This document shows, piece after piece, positions 1-11,785 of a stretch of DNA of 64,000 nt. Location: contig CM029369.1 of the NCBI GenBank assembly GCA_017165825.1, positions 4,404,485 to 4,468,484 of the forward strand, read 5' to 3'. The notes under the pieces were generated by a model. The model saw only the letters and a list, made by a program, of their open reading frames with translations. It was not told where the DNA came from and did no database searches. Numbering within the stretch: the stretch's first letter is position 1; every line of letters starts with the position of its first letter. The position numbers and the translations under genes are program-made. Origin of the DNA: Hepsetus odoe. Taxonomy: Eukaryota; Chordata; Actinopteri; Characiformes; Hepsetidae.

Positions 1-1
1 T

Positions 2-3
<2 letters not shown>

Positions 4-76
<73 letters not shown>
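4..76. repeat. CA microsatellite
   Basis: About 36 uninterrupted CA units at the left edge. Confidence 0.98.
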
Positions 77-78
<2 letters not shown>

Positions 79-431
79 TATATAACCAATTTATTCAGGC
101 CACAGGGGCTTAATCCAACCCTATTGATACTGAAGCTATAAGAAGTGTTTCAGCCTGTATAAGGCACAATACAGAGCACCGAACCTCCAATCACAACAGA
201 GCTCTTTCAGATATCTTAAAGGCACAGTAACCGAACAGCAGGTTTTATTATAAGTATAAAAAGCATAGACATGAGCTGTAAACTGCTGTATGAATATAAA
301 TTATGATGGTGCTTGCCACACACAGTTACTGAGTAGTGCTCAAGAGAAAAAGGTAAATCCTCAAACAGTGACGGCGCACAATAGCCAGAACGGAGGACCA
401 CTTGATCTGGAGTTAACCGTGACTCTATTAA

Positions 432-677
432 AAAGTGAAAGTGACTATTCTTGCCATTGTGAGAACACACAGCGAACCACAACGAAATTGGAACCCTGCG
501 TTTAACCCATACACACCGACACGCATCGTGCAGCAGGGGGGAGCTATGAAAGCGCCCGGGGAGCAGTGACGGGGACGGTGCCTTGCTCAAGGGTGCCTCG
601 GGACAACCTACTGGTGAGGGGTTTGAACCCACAATCTTCCTGTGGTCAACTCCCTAACCACCGGGCCACCGCTGCCC
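432..677 (-). mobile_element. SINE-A copy, full length (minus)
   Basis: Reads from tail AAAGTGAAAGTGACTATTCT to head GGCCACCGCTGCCC. The open frames here are SINE translation. Confidence 0.9.
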
Positions 678-1348
678 AATTCCGTTTATATAACACAGAG
701 ACAAAACGTTTCAGGCAGGTATGCAGCTCACTTGTCTTCTTTTAGATCCCCTGCTGGGACCATTTCATATCTGAAACTTTCATTTTCAGCAGCACTTTCT
801 GTCTGGGAATAAGTCCAGCTCGCTGCAGCTCTCATGCCTGTGGGAGCTGGTGGTTGGGTGTTCCTTGCTGCACCTGTTTGAGGATTTTTTATTTATTTAT
901 TTTGTCTGGGGTGGGATGGGGGGCACCAAATGGATGTTTTCTCAAATGAGGCACTTCTGTGACCGTCACGCTCTGGGACATCTATCACACAGAGTGCCGT
1001 CTGCAATATAACAAGGGCATGTAAATGCACAGTGGCTTTTCAAAGACGAAAGAAGCACGAGAAGAACAAGGTTCTGAGACTGAACCAAAATTGGAGACGC
1101 ACACTAAAAAAAATGTGAGTAAAAGTTAAAAAAAGAAGACAGACGTATGGTTTAGAGCTTGTACAGTGTGCAGGCCCAATCGGGGGTCACTCTAAATGTA
1201 AAATCGCTTGGCTTTAGGCTTTACTAAAACCACACGAGGCTGCAAAACTACTCTAAGATCTTCTTGAGGGCTGCTCTTCGCCAAATGCACTAAAACAACA
1301 TGCCAACCTAAGAACACCAGGCATCTCCTGCAGGTTACTGGTCATGAT
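678..1348. other. Intergenic stretch, nothing recognised
   Basis: No splice-bounded frame, repeat family or motif was identified. It contains short T- and A-rich runs. Confidence 0.5.
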
Positions 1349-1404
1349 GTCAGGATGGCTGAGTGGTCAGTTGGAAGGTGTGGGTTCGAATCCCACTTCT
1401 GACG
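1349..1404 (+). pseudogene. tRNA-Leu-like pseudogene lacking the anticodon arm
   Basis: The acceptor stem halves GTCAGGA and TTCTGAC pair perfectly. The A box region GGCTGAGTGGTC and the B box GGTTCGAATCC are intact, with a perfect T stem (GTGGG/CCCAC). The anticodon stem, loop and variable arm are replaced by a short join (AGTTGGAAG). The ends resemble vertebrate tRNA-Leu. It cannot decode. Confidence 0.7.
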
Positions 1405-1411
1405 TGAGCTG

Positions 1412-1630
1412 TTTGGGGTTTGTGGCCTATTGATTAGGGACTAGGTCCCAGGATCAGAAGCTCATGGGTTTGAATGCCAGACCAGGAGGTTGCTCTCGGG
1501 TACTCTTGAGCAAGGTACCGTCTCCGTCACTGTTGCCCGCTGCCCCGTGGATGAAAAGCAGAGGATGAATTTCGTCACGTGTCACTGTGTTGTGGCATGT
1601 TTCAGAATGACAAAAGTCACTTTCACTTTC
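1412..1630 (+). mobile_element. SINE-A copy
   Basis: Family A: tRNA-like head GGGCAGCGGTGGCCTAG with A and B boxes, body GGTTGCCCTGAGGTACCCTTG, tail ending CACTTTCAC. This copy is diverged and lacks the first few head bases; it follows the tRNA-like pseudogene by 8 bp. Confidence 0.8.
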
Positions 1631-1759
1631 TTAACCACCATCCGTTGTAAAATAATGATCTAATGAGAAAGGTCAAAGCATTTTTTTTTCCCCTGTGATG
1701 AATTTCCTTGGAGAGAAAAAATAACAAATAAATGATGCTTTTTAGAACACAGGCTCATT

Positions 1760-2330
1760 CATTTGCCTGTGGAGAATATTCATGGCCAGTATCGGGTGAG
1801 GTTTAGCTTTCATTGGTCTTTATTTGGTACATTAAGCCACATTCGGCTCCCTGTAATGGGTTTCTATGTGAAGAAAATAGCATAAAACCTAATATTTTAT
1901 TTGAAACTCACTCTCTACAGGCACATTTATATACCGATATCTGTGAGCCGCATTGGGTGAGAGAGGTTTAGTGTTCCTAGGGCGCTATTTTGGTACATTA
2001 AGCCACATTAAGCTTTTTTTCTCTATAATGGGACTCTATGTAGAGTTAATAGCTTTGCATAAAACCCAATACTTTGTAACTTACAGGTTTATTAGTTTGG
2101 ATAGATAGAGCAGTATTGGGTCATTTAGTGTTCCTAGTTCATTATTTTGGTATCTTAGGCCACATTAACCTGGTTTCTATGGAGAATAAATAGCTTAAGT
2201 CGTTGCTCATTGCTGGACGGATACCAAACTTTCCATGGAGATTACTCATGGCCAGTAATGTGTGAAAGAGGTTTGGTGTTTCTGGGTTGCTTTAGTACAT
2301 TAAGCATTGTTAAGCGTTTCAGAAGAACCC
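1760..2330. repeat. Decayed ~160-bp tandem array, four units
   Basis: A block reading GAGGTTTAGTGTTCCTAG ... TTTTGGTACATTAAGCCACATT recurs near 1796, 1957, 2118 and 2260 (spacing 161, 161, 142). Between blocks, GGTTTCTATG and ATAGCATAAAACC also recur. An old satellite or tandem duplication. Confidence 0.75.
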
Positions 2331-2509
2331 CACTTGTGGACAGTGAGCCAGAAGCATTTTATTGGTGAAAGGAGAATCACATACAAGGCTGGTTTGATTT
2401 TACGGAGATATAGTCACAGTCTGGCCCCTGTGTGATTAATACGGTTAATACATTTAATAATATTGTCAATATCAATACAATATGATGCACCTTCATGCTT
2501 CGTTATACA

Positions 2510-2995
2510 CGAGACACCCGACTAAAGGAGGAAATGAATCACTGTTATCAAAGCTAATCATGGAGAGCGCCATAAAGTTTCAACCTTGTTAATTTGTGGC
2601 GAAATTTAATTAGTCACTCTGTGCTCATCGCAATCCCTCTGACTAAAACCCCAGGCTGCACAAAAGGCATTTTTTTGAGCGCGGAGGATTTTAATTGGCT
2701 TCTCAAGTGGAGCCGTCAAAAGGGAGCGCGAGGGAGAGAGAGATGAAATGAGTCCATCATCCATACTGCAGGTTATTTGAGTAATTCCATGTAATTATGA
2801 CATTATCGTGAAAAGCACCCAGGGAGAGCTGTTGGGGTTTTATGGCGTTGCATCTGGTCCATAAAAGACATCGAAACGGCAATAAGATTCATTAGCTTCT
2901 CATTGGCTGCAGGCCACATGGTGCGATCTCTCAGATCTGCTCCAGCCAGCCAGTCCTCCTCTGTAAATCTCTTTCTGCTCCTCAGAGCTTCTGAT
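2510..2995. promoter_or_regulatory. Possible conserved non-coding element
   Basis: Repeat-free with balanced composition and many homeodomain-like cores (TTTAATTAG, TTTTAATTGG, GTAATTATGAC) and no coding frame. It has the look of a developmental enhancer, but conservation cannot be tested here. Confidence 0.3.
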
Positions 2996-3432
2996 CGATG
3001 AAAGCGAAATCACTTACTATTGTCTGTTTAACACCGTAATGAAGGGTTTGTTTTTGCGTGAGCACGTGCGAGGACGAACGCAGTGGAACCGCAGCCTGTA
3101 ATCTGGTTCTGCACGCTGGCATGTTTAGCCTTCGCGTCTTGCTTGAAGAAACTCAAGTTCTCTGAAAAGCAGTAGGTTAATTACGTCTGCGCAGCGCTGA
3201 AGGACATGCCTGCGCTTAATACGAACCCCATTTTTTTGCATGTGTGTTCTGATGCTGTTCCAAAGCATTGGCTCATCAGGGAGTGGCGCTGTGCCATAAC
3301 ACTGACGCCAACTCTCTTTCCATTGGATTAAAACAGTGGGCTGGGGTTTCTCATAGACTGAAAAGAAAAAAAACATGATAGAAAGACAGAGTGAAAGAAA
3401 AATAAAGTGAAGCACTTGTTTTCCTGCTCACA

Positions 3433-3672
3433 GGGGCAGCGGTGGCCTAGTGTTTAGGGATTGGGCCCCAGGATCAGAAGGGTCGTGGGTTTGAATCCCT
3501 TACCAGTAGGTGGCCCTGAGGTACCCTGGAGCAAGGTACCGTTCCCATCACTGCTCCCTGGGCGCTTTAAATAGCTGCCCTCTGCTGCACGTGTGTGTTT
3601 GGGTGAAATGCAGAGGAAGCATCACTGTGTGCTGTGATTCAGAATGACAGTTAGTCACTTTCACTTCACTTC
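3433..3672 (+). mobile_element. SINE-A copy, full length
   Basis: Head GGGGCAGCGGTGGCCTAG to tail CACTTTCACTTCACTT; carries the GGATCAGAAGG head variant. Confidence 0.9.
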
Positions 3673-4267
3673 AAGTCCTTTAGTTGTCCACCTGAAAGGT
3701 GCTGTAAACGTGAGTCTGTGCCCCGTGCTGAGAGAGAAATGTTTAAGAGCTGGAATATTTGTTATATGGATTTTTAAAGTCTAAAAATGTGTCCTTCTGC
3801 ACCTCCCGTCACATGTTTTTTGAATTTCCAATGTTGTTGTTTTTTGTTTGGCTGGCGGTTATCTAGGGTGTCATCGATTTTGGTTGACGGCTGAAGCAAG
3901 TTGACCTGCAACTCCACAGACAAATAAATACAAGCTGTTCTTGTACTGTTTGATCAATAACTCAGGCTTTAACATCAGAATGGCAGTGAAAAAGGCAATA
4001 CATAAGCCCCGCACTGCACAATAAAGTCGCTCCCAATTTGGAGCTGAACAATAGGACTCAAATCACATTTTTTAATCACACCGAATGCAGTTAAAGAGAA
4101 TTTTTACACTTACTCACGATTTTTTGTTAACAAGTCTTAAAAACGTTTTTTTTTATTATTTTTTTTTAATTAAAAATGACAGACTGCCAGTTCATAAGGT
4201 TTACCTGTTTAGATTCTGTTGAACTGAAACCAAAAGCTAAAACTGCAGACTTTAGATCTGGAAACGT

Positions 4268-4388
4268 CCATCCATCCATTTTTTGCCGCTTTTCCCAAAC
4301 AGGGTCACGGGGGGTGCTGGCGTCCAACCCAGCGCACACAGGGCGAGGACGGGGGACGCACCCTGGACAGGTTGCCAGCCCATCGCAG
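4268..4388 (-). mobile_element. SINE-C 3' fragment (minus)
   Basis: Family C (DANA-like layout). Minus strand reads GATGGGCTGGCAACCTGTCC to AAATGGATGGATGG. Confidence 0.8.
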
Positions 4389-4500
4389 ATCTGGAAACGT
4401 CTTTATTTAAACTATGATTTACGATTGAACTACTGAATACTATTGAACTACGATTTCAATATAAAAATGATTCAAATTTCAGAACTACGGCAGATTTAAA

Positions 4501-4706
4501 GTGAAGTCATGAAACACAACACACACACGAAATTCAACCTCTGCTTACTACCCACACATCTGCAGCAGGGGGCAGCTATTTAAAGCGCCAGGGGAGCAGT
4601 GATGGGGACAGTACCTTGCTTAAGGGTACCTCAGGGCAACCTGCTGGCAAGGGATTCAAACCCTAGTCCTAGGCCTAGTCCCAGAACTGTAGGCCATCGC
4701 TGCCCC
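4501..4706 (-). mobile_element. SINE-A copy, tail truncated (minus)
   Basis: Body GCAGCAGGGGGCAGCTATTT to head GGCCATCGCTGCCCC. Confidence 0.85.
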
Positions 4707-6255
4707 TCTAGCTTTATTTATTCACCACTAGCTGGTAGGAGCTCCAACACTGGGAGAGTGAAGACCAGCATGTGGTTGTCAAAATCAATAAAAGGTAAAC
4801 TGAACTATGCTCTCAAAGTGCTCTAAAGACTGTGGGGAGATGGTGTTGGTTGGTGTGGGTTGTTGCTAGGTAATGCACCTCAACACATTAGATACAGAAT
4901 CACAGACAGCTTGAGCTAGGTGTAGATCAGCCTTTATTTCTGAAAACTATATCGTAACATCTATATAGTGACTATGACTCCCTGTGACCTGAGTGTTCTG
5001 AGGAACACACTATCAAACATATCTGTGACAGCGATTCAAATCTACCTCTTCGCAGGTTCTGCAAACCTTTTTCCTCCTGGTAGCAGGTCTTTCAGGCCTG
5101 ATCTTCCATGCCTCATTTAGGAACATCCTAGAGGTTTGTGGAGATCCGTGGCACCATTCTGATCACCTAACAGCAGTTAAGCTGAAGTTAAGGTGGGGTA
5201 TCTTTCCACGTGTGTGACCAAAGAACCCCTTCAGCCTCATTCCTGCCCATATATATCATACGCAGCTTTGAGGAACTAAATCCCGATGCCCTGGGTGTGC
5301 CTTAGTGTGTTCTGCATGCATGATTCTGTCGCCATGCCGTGGGTTGTGTTAAAATGATAGTAGTATGTTTGTTTTTGCTTGTTTTGGATTTTTTTTATAT
5401 AACACTGAATTTCCTGTTAGTTTCAAAGGAAGAGCGTGTAGAGAACATGGCAAAAATCCAAATTTGTGTATACAAGTTTCTCTGAATTGCAAGGTTTCAA
5501 CTTCTTGGTGGGATTTCTATTAACTGAGGGAAAAAAAAAAAGAGCTGAGGCATAGAAACCATGGGAGGGCCATGAGCTGTGCCTCATTTGTGTAAATCAT
5601 TAGAGGAAGACATGTGTAAGCTGATAATATGTGGCCTTTCCAAAGTTGAGACACTACTTGGGACAATTGGGTTTTTTTTCCCTCGCTATTCACAGAATTA
5701 CTCAGCGTCTATTAATGACAGTCCTCCCTCATGAGGCTATGAATGGCCTTTCTAAATGAAAGCAAAACACCCGTCCTGTAGCTGGTCTACAGAAGGGAAG
5801 CATACTTGCTGTTTTAATGACTATAGAGGCTACTGTGGGTCATAAACATCTGCTTTTTCCAACTTTGACACCAGTGGGGTGGCACCAGAAGGTCCCAGCT
5901 TATCTCTAGGAGAATGCAGATGAAGTGCCCTTCCTGGGAGTGACTCCAGCGCTTTTACACTGAAGGCAGCTTTACTGCTTATGATTCAGAACCGTGGTCA
6001 TACGTTTCCCATGCTCTTACAGCAAGTAAAATGATAAGTCAGCTGAAAGAAAAAGTAAAAGCCCTTCCATTCTAAATGTTCTCTCGGTAATTTATTAAAA
6101 GCTGTGATCAGTTATGGAATGAAATGAAATATTTATGTGATTAGTCCAAGTTTTACTATCCATGATGTATGGATACCACACTCACAAGACTAGTATTTGT
6201 ATATTGTGTTTCATCTGGGTCCAGGCCCCTCTCAAGCAAGCCTCAAGCAAGCCAA
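4707..6255. other. Intergenic stretch, nothing recognised
   Basis: Unique-looking AT-rich DNA with no supported gene. Short frames lack splice context and family similarity. Confidence 0.5.
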
Positions 6256-6309
6256 AGGGTGGTGGTGGTCTAGTGGTAGGGTGCTTGCCTATGGACCTAT
6301 GGCTCAAGA

Positions 6310-6576
6310 AAGTGAAAAGTGAAAGTGACAACCCTTGTCATTGCGAGGTCAAAGCACAGCAGACAATGAACCGCAACAAATTTGGACCTCTGCATTTAAC
6401 CCATACACACTCAAACACCGTGCAGCAGTGGGCAGCTATTGAAAGCGCCCAGGGAGCAGTGATGGGGATGGCACCTTGCTCAAGGGTACCTCAGGTTCAC
6501 CTATTGGGAAGGGGTTTGAACCCCTGATCCTCCAATCATGTGGCCAACGCCCTAACCACTAGGCCACCGCTGCCCC
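6310..6576 (-). mobile_element. SINE-A copy inserted in SINE-B (minus)
   Basis: Full length from AGTGAAAAGTGAAAGTGAC to AGGCCACCGCTGCCCC; splits a family-B SINE. Confidence 0.9.
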
Positions 6577-6737
6577 TGACCTCTGCATTTAACCCATGCA
6601 AACACCGTGCAGCAGTGGGCAGCTATTGAAAGCGCCCAGGGAGCAGTGACAGGGACGGTACCTTGCTCAAGGGTACCTCAGGGCAACCTACTGGTGGGGG
6701 AATCGAACCCACAATCTTCCGATGCAGGGGCAACTCC
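6577..6737 (-). mobile_element. Second SINE-A piece, tandem, both ends cut (minus)
   Basis: GACCTCTGCATTTAACCC through AATCTTCCGATGCAGGGGC and CAACTCC, abutting the previous copy in the same orientation. Confidence 0.85.
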
Positions 6738-6864
6738 CAGGTTCGAATCCCACCTCTAGCACTACCACTCCTTGAGCAAGACCCTTAACCCTGAGTGGCT
6801 CCAGGGGGACTGTCCCTGTAATTAGGATGTGGAAGTCGCTCTGGATAAATGCCGTAAATGTAAT

Positions 6865-8337
6865 GTGGGATGGAGAAAACCCCTGGAACAGAAGGACAAA
6901 ACACTGAAAAGTACCAGAGTTCAAAGTGGGAGCACGTCCCCAGGTTGACACCAGTTATCAACCTACACAAGCAGTTCGTTCTAAGAGCTAATTAAAAGAA
7001 TGTATGAGACACATGTAATTAATAAGCATTATGCTACATGAAGGCTGTCTATTATTACCCAAAATACCAGAAATTTATGTTGAAGCTGAATGACAGTCAG
7101 CCCAGGGTTCTAGAGAGTCCAGGATTGGAGTTCAAACGGACACAGGGGGTTATTGGGTATCACACTGAGGCTTTCAATTTGTGAAGGTCTGTTTTCAGGC
7201 TTGGTGGGGTGGTCAGAGGCATGAGGCGACTCCATGGTGGGTGGACTGGTCCAGAGGGCAAGCAGCACAAACAGCCAGCAAGACATGAACCAACATCTCT
7301 AAACGAAGGGCAGGGACAGCACTGGGTAGGAGGTAGAGTGGGGGGAAAACAGTAAAACCTTAACAAGTGTAGACAGCATCTAGTGAGCTGTCATGGGAAG
7401 TTAAGCAGAACCTTGTGTAAATAGGAAAGAAGGGATTTGATGGGAGAGCAGCCATGACATTCTCAGGGTCTTCCAAACGTTTCTCATCCTTGATTCTAAA
7501 GGGTTTGTTTCATGCTCTTAAGGAGTGTTGTGAAAATTACCCAAGCGTCCCATGACCAGCAATCCCGTAGTGAACTTGTTCTCAGAGGGGTCAGTGGAAG
7601 AAATCAGACTTTGTTAAAGCTCAGTCCCCGACACCCACTGAGGGTTTTCTAAAGGGAATGATGGCTTATGGCTATGGTTTTTCATGCTCATGTGGCTGCA
7701 TCACAAGGCACACATTGTTGGTGAAGAATAACAGGAATGCAACAGTGAGCTTCCTCTGTTATAGTGAGCCCCAGCAGGCCCTGAGTCCCAGGTCTAATTT
7801 TCAGCGACTGCACAAAATGTCATTTTACGAATGATGGGTAACACATTCCTGCACAATGCATATTGCATTCTGCAGCCTTCATACCCAAGAGAATGCCAAA
7901 AGAGCCAAAAACTAGATAGACAGAGTCCCAAACTAGATAGACCTTCCAAAAGCTGGCTTCTGCATTTGTTTCGTGTATGTTCTTGGACTTTAACTGTGTT
8001 GTCCAATGAAGTCTTTAGGAAAAACTGTTTTTCTTGTCCCTAACTAAACTAAGCTAAGTGCTGGGATGATACCTCGTATGTTTGTGCTGATAGCTGAACA
8101 TCAGGTGTCATGAGCTAAGGTGTCATGGGACTGGATTAGAAATATACAGCAGAGCAATATGGATATTAATGTGCTGTGATGTTTCATCGTTACTGATATA
8201 GTTGATACTGAGCATCGATAAAATTTCTAAAGATACGAGTGGCTGGATAGTTTCAATAAAAAGTGTTCACTTAAATAAAAACAGAAAAAACTGGTTTACA
8301 CAATTTTCCACTTACTGTATTTACCGTATGTATAAGT
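6865..8337. other. Intergenic stretch, nothing recognised
   Basis: A few short frames on both strands; none shows a domain or good splice borders. Confidence 0.5.
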
Positions 8338-8530
8338 GGCAGTGGTGGTGCTCCAGTGGTGGGTACTTGCCTACGGACCTCTGGATCAAGAGGTTCCCGG
8401 TTCGAATCCCACCAGTGGGTTCCTGAGCAAGACCCTTAACCCTGAGTGTCTCCAGGGGGACTGTCCCTGTAATTAGGACATGTAAGTCGCTCTGGATAAG
8501 AGCATCTGCTAAATGCCGTAAATGTAAATA
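8338..8530 (+). mobile_element. SINE-B copy, full length
   Basis: GGCAGTGGTGGTGCTCCAG to GCCGTAAATGTAAATATA. Confidence 0.9.
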
Positions 8531-8585
8531 TATAAGTCACAGCCCTGATTTGGCATTAAAATTTGGTTCAACATTTATTTTTGAT

Positions 8586-8728
8586 CCCTGCGATGGGCTG
8601 GCGACCTGTCCAGGGTGGCGACCTGTCAAGGGACCTGTCCAAGTCCTCGCCCTGTGTGCGCTGGGTTGGACACCAGCACTCCCCTGCGACCGCGTTTGGG
8701 ACAAGCGGCAGAAAATGGATGGATTTAT
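8586..8728 (+). mobile_element. SINE-C 3' fragment with inner duplication
   Basis: GATGGGCTGGCGACCTGTCC followed by a repeated GGCGACCTGTCAAGGG, ending AAATGGATGGAT. Confidence 0.8.
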
Positions 8729-8993
8729 TTTTGAGGGATATCTTGACATTTGAGATTTTGGATTAAATGTAGACAAAAATGCTAATATGTGCACATTCGC
8801 GTATCACATAACTCAGAAAAACTGGGATTTACGGTAAAATGTATGGAATTGCTCCGTACGCGGTCACCGGTTTAGGTATTCAAAAAGTGAATTTCCTGGA
8901 TTGAAATTTGTGAAATGAAAGTGATTTTTTGTGCATTATGTTGAATACCACTTTCAGATTCTTACAGGTAAACGTAGTACTCTCTATTTTGAA

Positions 8994-9250
8994 CAGCGGT
9001 GGCCTAGCGGTTAGGGAGCTGCCCTGGATCGGAAGAATGTGGGTTTGATTCCGTCACCAGTAGGTTGCCCTGAGATACCCTTGATACCCAAGTTACCGTC
9101 CCCATCACTGCTCCCCATATACTTTCATAGCTGCCCACTGCTGCACTGTGTTTGCATGGGTTAAATGCAGAGGTCCAATTTCGTCGTGGTGCACTGTGCG
9201 CTGTGCTGTGACCTCGCGATGACAAGAAAGTCACTTTCACTTTCACTTTT
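8994..9250 (+). mobile_element. SINE-A copy, full length
   Basis: Head CAGCGGTGGCCTAGCGGTTA and the tail variant CAATTTCGTCGTGGTGCACT ... CACTTTCACTTT. Confidence 0.9.
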
Positions 9251-10442
9251 TACTTGATAGGAAAGCACCAATAACGTGTATTCGGCAATAATTTAGAGGA
9301 TAATTGCCTGGAAACGTGAACATTCACTGGTCTCTATGCGGAAGTGTCCATCACTGAAGAAATTGCCGTGTTTAGGTCGCACATTAATCCCCCGTGTGTT
9401 GGTCGCACCCCCATTTTTATAGTGGATTTTGGTACAAATTTGTGCGATTTATATGTATCTGGTAATCCAGATACGGTCAAGATAGGTCAACTTCAACTGG
9501 CCAATGTTGCTAACGAAAACTAGAACAGTCAATTATCCCGTGACTAGAAAATTTCAGTTCAGATTTTCCCATCTTTACAATAAATACATCTCCATACGCT
9601 TTCTCGACCGGCTCAAACCCCATCTAGCTTTTTGGTACGGTAGTGTGGACACAGTAGGACATATTTTAGAACTTCAATAAGCTTAGCCAGCTGGTTATAA
9701 TACTAAACTGTGTGTAATTTTTGCATTATTTGACATTATATTGGCATTTCCCTCCTATAATGCACTACAAGCAAATTGCTGGAACATGACTGGAACACAG
9801 TTTCTTATTCAGCAGACGGCATGTTCGTGAAAGTGTTTTGTGAAACATCACCTCTGATTAACCTTTAAAGAAGGTTTAAGGCTTGAGGAAGTGTTTTCAT
9901 AACTATTTCATGGGATGTAATAAATGTGATTATTATTTCATGTGATAATGTTCTCTGAGGGATCTTTTAGAGACCTTAAGCTCTTCTGATGTCAGGGTTC
10001 ATTCACCGTCAGTGTGAGCAAATCAGAAATAGAAGGTTCCTCCAGCAGAGAGCTTCTTACGTACAGTCTAAATGATTTTTTTTAGATTTTGGCCAGTGAG
10101 TTGACACAACTAAGTGATTATTTTCAGCTAAATATATCTCACGCTGTTGCTCTCGCAGTGTTTGCGTTATTGATCTTGGATTGCAGTTCTCCGACCTGGA
10201 CAAATTGCAGGCTTTAGGCACTTACGGTTGTATTGTACTTATTGAAAGTGAAGAGCTTTATTCCCAAAAGGCTGGGTGAATGTTTGTAACAGTTCTACAC
10301 GGAAAGAGGTTTGAAAATCTGAGGTTTAATGACCAAAAATGGATAATTTCTGTAATAGAGGTGGCATTGATCATAATATAGCATTAATGTTTCTTGTGTA
10401 TGGAAAAACTCATTCCCAAAAATGTATATAATGACATAAAGA
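9251..10442. other. Intergenic stretch, nothing recognised
   Basis: AT-rich and frame-poor; no repeat family recognised. Confidence 0.5.
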
Positions 10443-10677
10443 GGGCAGCGGTGGCCTAATGGTTAGGGAGATCAGAAGATTGTGGGTTGGATTCCCTCAC
10501 CAGTAGGTTGCCCTGAGGTACCCTTGGGCAAGGTACCGTCCCCGTCACTGCTCCCAGGGCGCTTTCAATAGCCGCCCCCTGCTGCACGTGTGCAGAGGCT
10601 TAGTTTTGTATGTGCTGTGCTGTGCTGTGCTGCGTTTCACAATGACAAGGCTAGTCACTTTCACTTCACTTTCACTT
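10443..10677 (+). mobile_element. SINE-A copy
   Basis: Near full length, with a short deletion after TTAGGGA and a CTGTG duplication in the tail region. Confidence 0.9.
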
Positions 10678-10801
10678 AAAGCTGCCTGATCACATCGATG
10701 GTTGATAATTGGATGGGAATTATTAAAATGATAATACGTCATAATGTAATATCAAATTTAAGCGTCTCTATATGTTAAAAGCACTACAGCACTGCAGCAG
10801 T

Positions 10802-10888
10802 GGGGCAGCGGTGGCCTAGTGGTCAGGGACTAGGGCCCAGGATCTGAAGGTTATGGGTTGACATCCCAGACCAGTATGTCACCCTGAA
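10802..10888 (+). mobile_element. SINE-A head fragment
   Basis: Only the tRNA-like head through CCAGTATGTCACCCTGA, 3' truncated, about 125 bp after another + copy. Confidence 0.85.
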
Positions 10889-11150
10889 AAATGGAGACGC
10901 CCTTGTTAAAATGTCTGTAACCATGAATGGATAAGTGAGCAGAAGATGAATTGATACTGATCACCAAAAAGCATAAAGATGACACCTTTTAATATTTTAA
11001 CCAAGCTTCCATTTTTATGTCCACTTCCATGTAAAAAATAGCAAAAAAACAAACAAACAAACAAAAAAACAGAATAGGACTTGAAGCAAAAGTTTAGAAT
11101 GAAAAAAACCCCCTCCATAATCTAATCATCAAAAAGCAGCCTTGGCTTTT

Positions 11151-11308
11151 CACCCACACTGTGCAGCAGGGGGCAGCTATTTAAAGAGCCTGGGAAGCAG
11201 TGAAGGGCACGGTACATTGCTCAAGGATACCTCAGGGCAACCTGGGATTTGAACCCACGACCTTCCACTCCTGAGGCCTAATCCTGAACCACAAGCCAAC
11301 GCTGCACC
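11151..11308 (-). mobile_element. SINE-A copy, tail truncated (minus)
   Basis: CACCCACACTGTGCAGCAGG to CCAACGCTGCACC. Confidence 0.85.
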
Positions 11309-11721
11309 AGTGCTTTAATCATTGAATTATTGGTCGCCCACATGGCAGACAAGAATTCTACCACTGAACCAGCAAAGCTGCTGTTTATGCCTTTTTTGGT
11401 GATTGGTTTATCTTCTGCTCACTAAACTATTCACAATAACAGACATTTTAAAGAAGGGAGCCCTAATTTTGCATGCCACTGAATTTCACAGTAGTGCTTC
11501 TTTCATGAACCCGAACATGGCATGGTTTAAATTATGCTAGCTCGAGATTCAAGAACTTTGTCACATACGTAATTGTACAAGTACACTCGGCAGTGAAGCG
11601 TATTCCTGCATCACTCTTTAGTAATACAGTGAAGAGGCGAGTAATACAGCCAGTCTTTGTAAGCTTTGTAAATCTAAGGGTTGGGCTAGATGTAAATCAG
11701 CTGATCATAACCAGTCTATTT

Positions 11722-11785
11722 TGCAGCGTTTAGAAGACACCCTTATCCAGAGCGACTTCCAGTCCCTGATTATAGGAAGTATGGG
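11722..11785 (-). mobile_element. SINE-B 3' fragment (minus)
   Basis: TTATCCAGAGCGACTTCCAG with CCTGATTATAGGAAG; weak remainder. Confidence 0.55.

Larger units (their letters stand above)
6256..6864 (+). mobile_element. SINE-B copy split by SINE-A
   Basis: Family B: head GGTGGTGGTGGTCTAGTGG, body CCCTTAACCCTGAGTGTCTC, tail GTCGCTCTGGATAAGAGCGT and GCCGTAAATGTAAATG. Head is at 6256-6309 and the remainder at 6737-6864. Confidence 0.88.
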
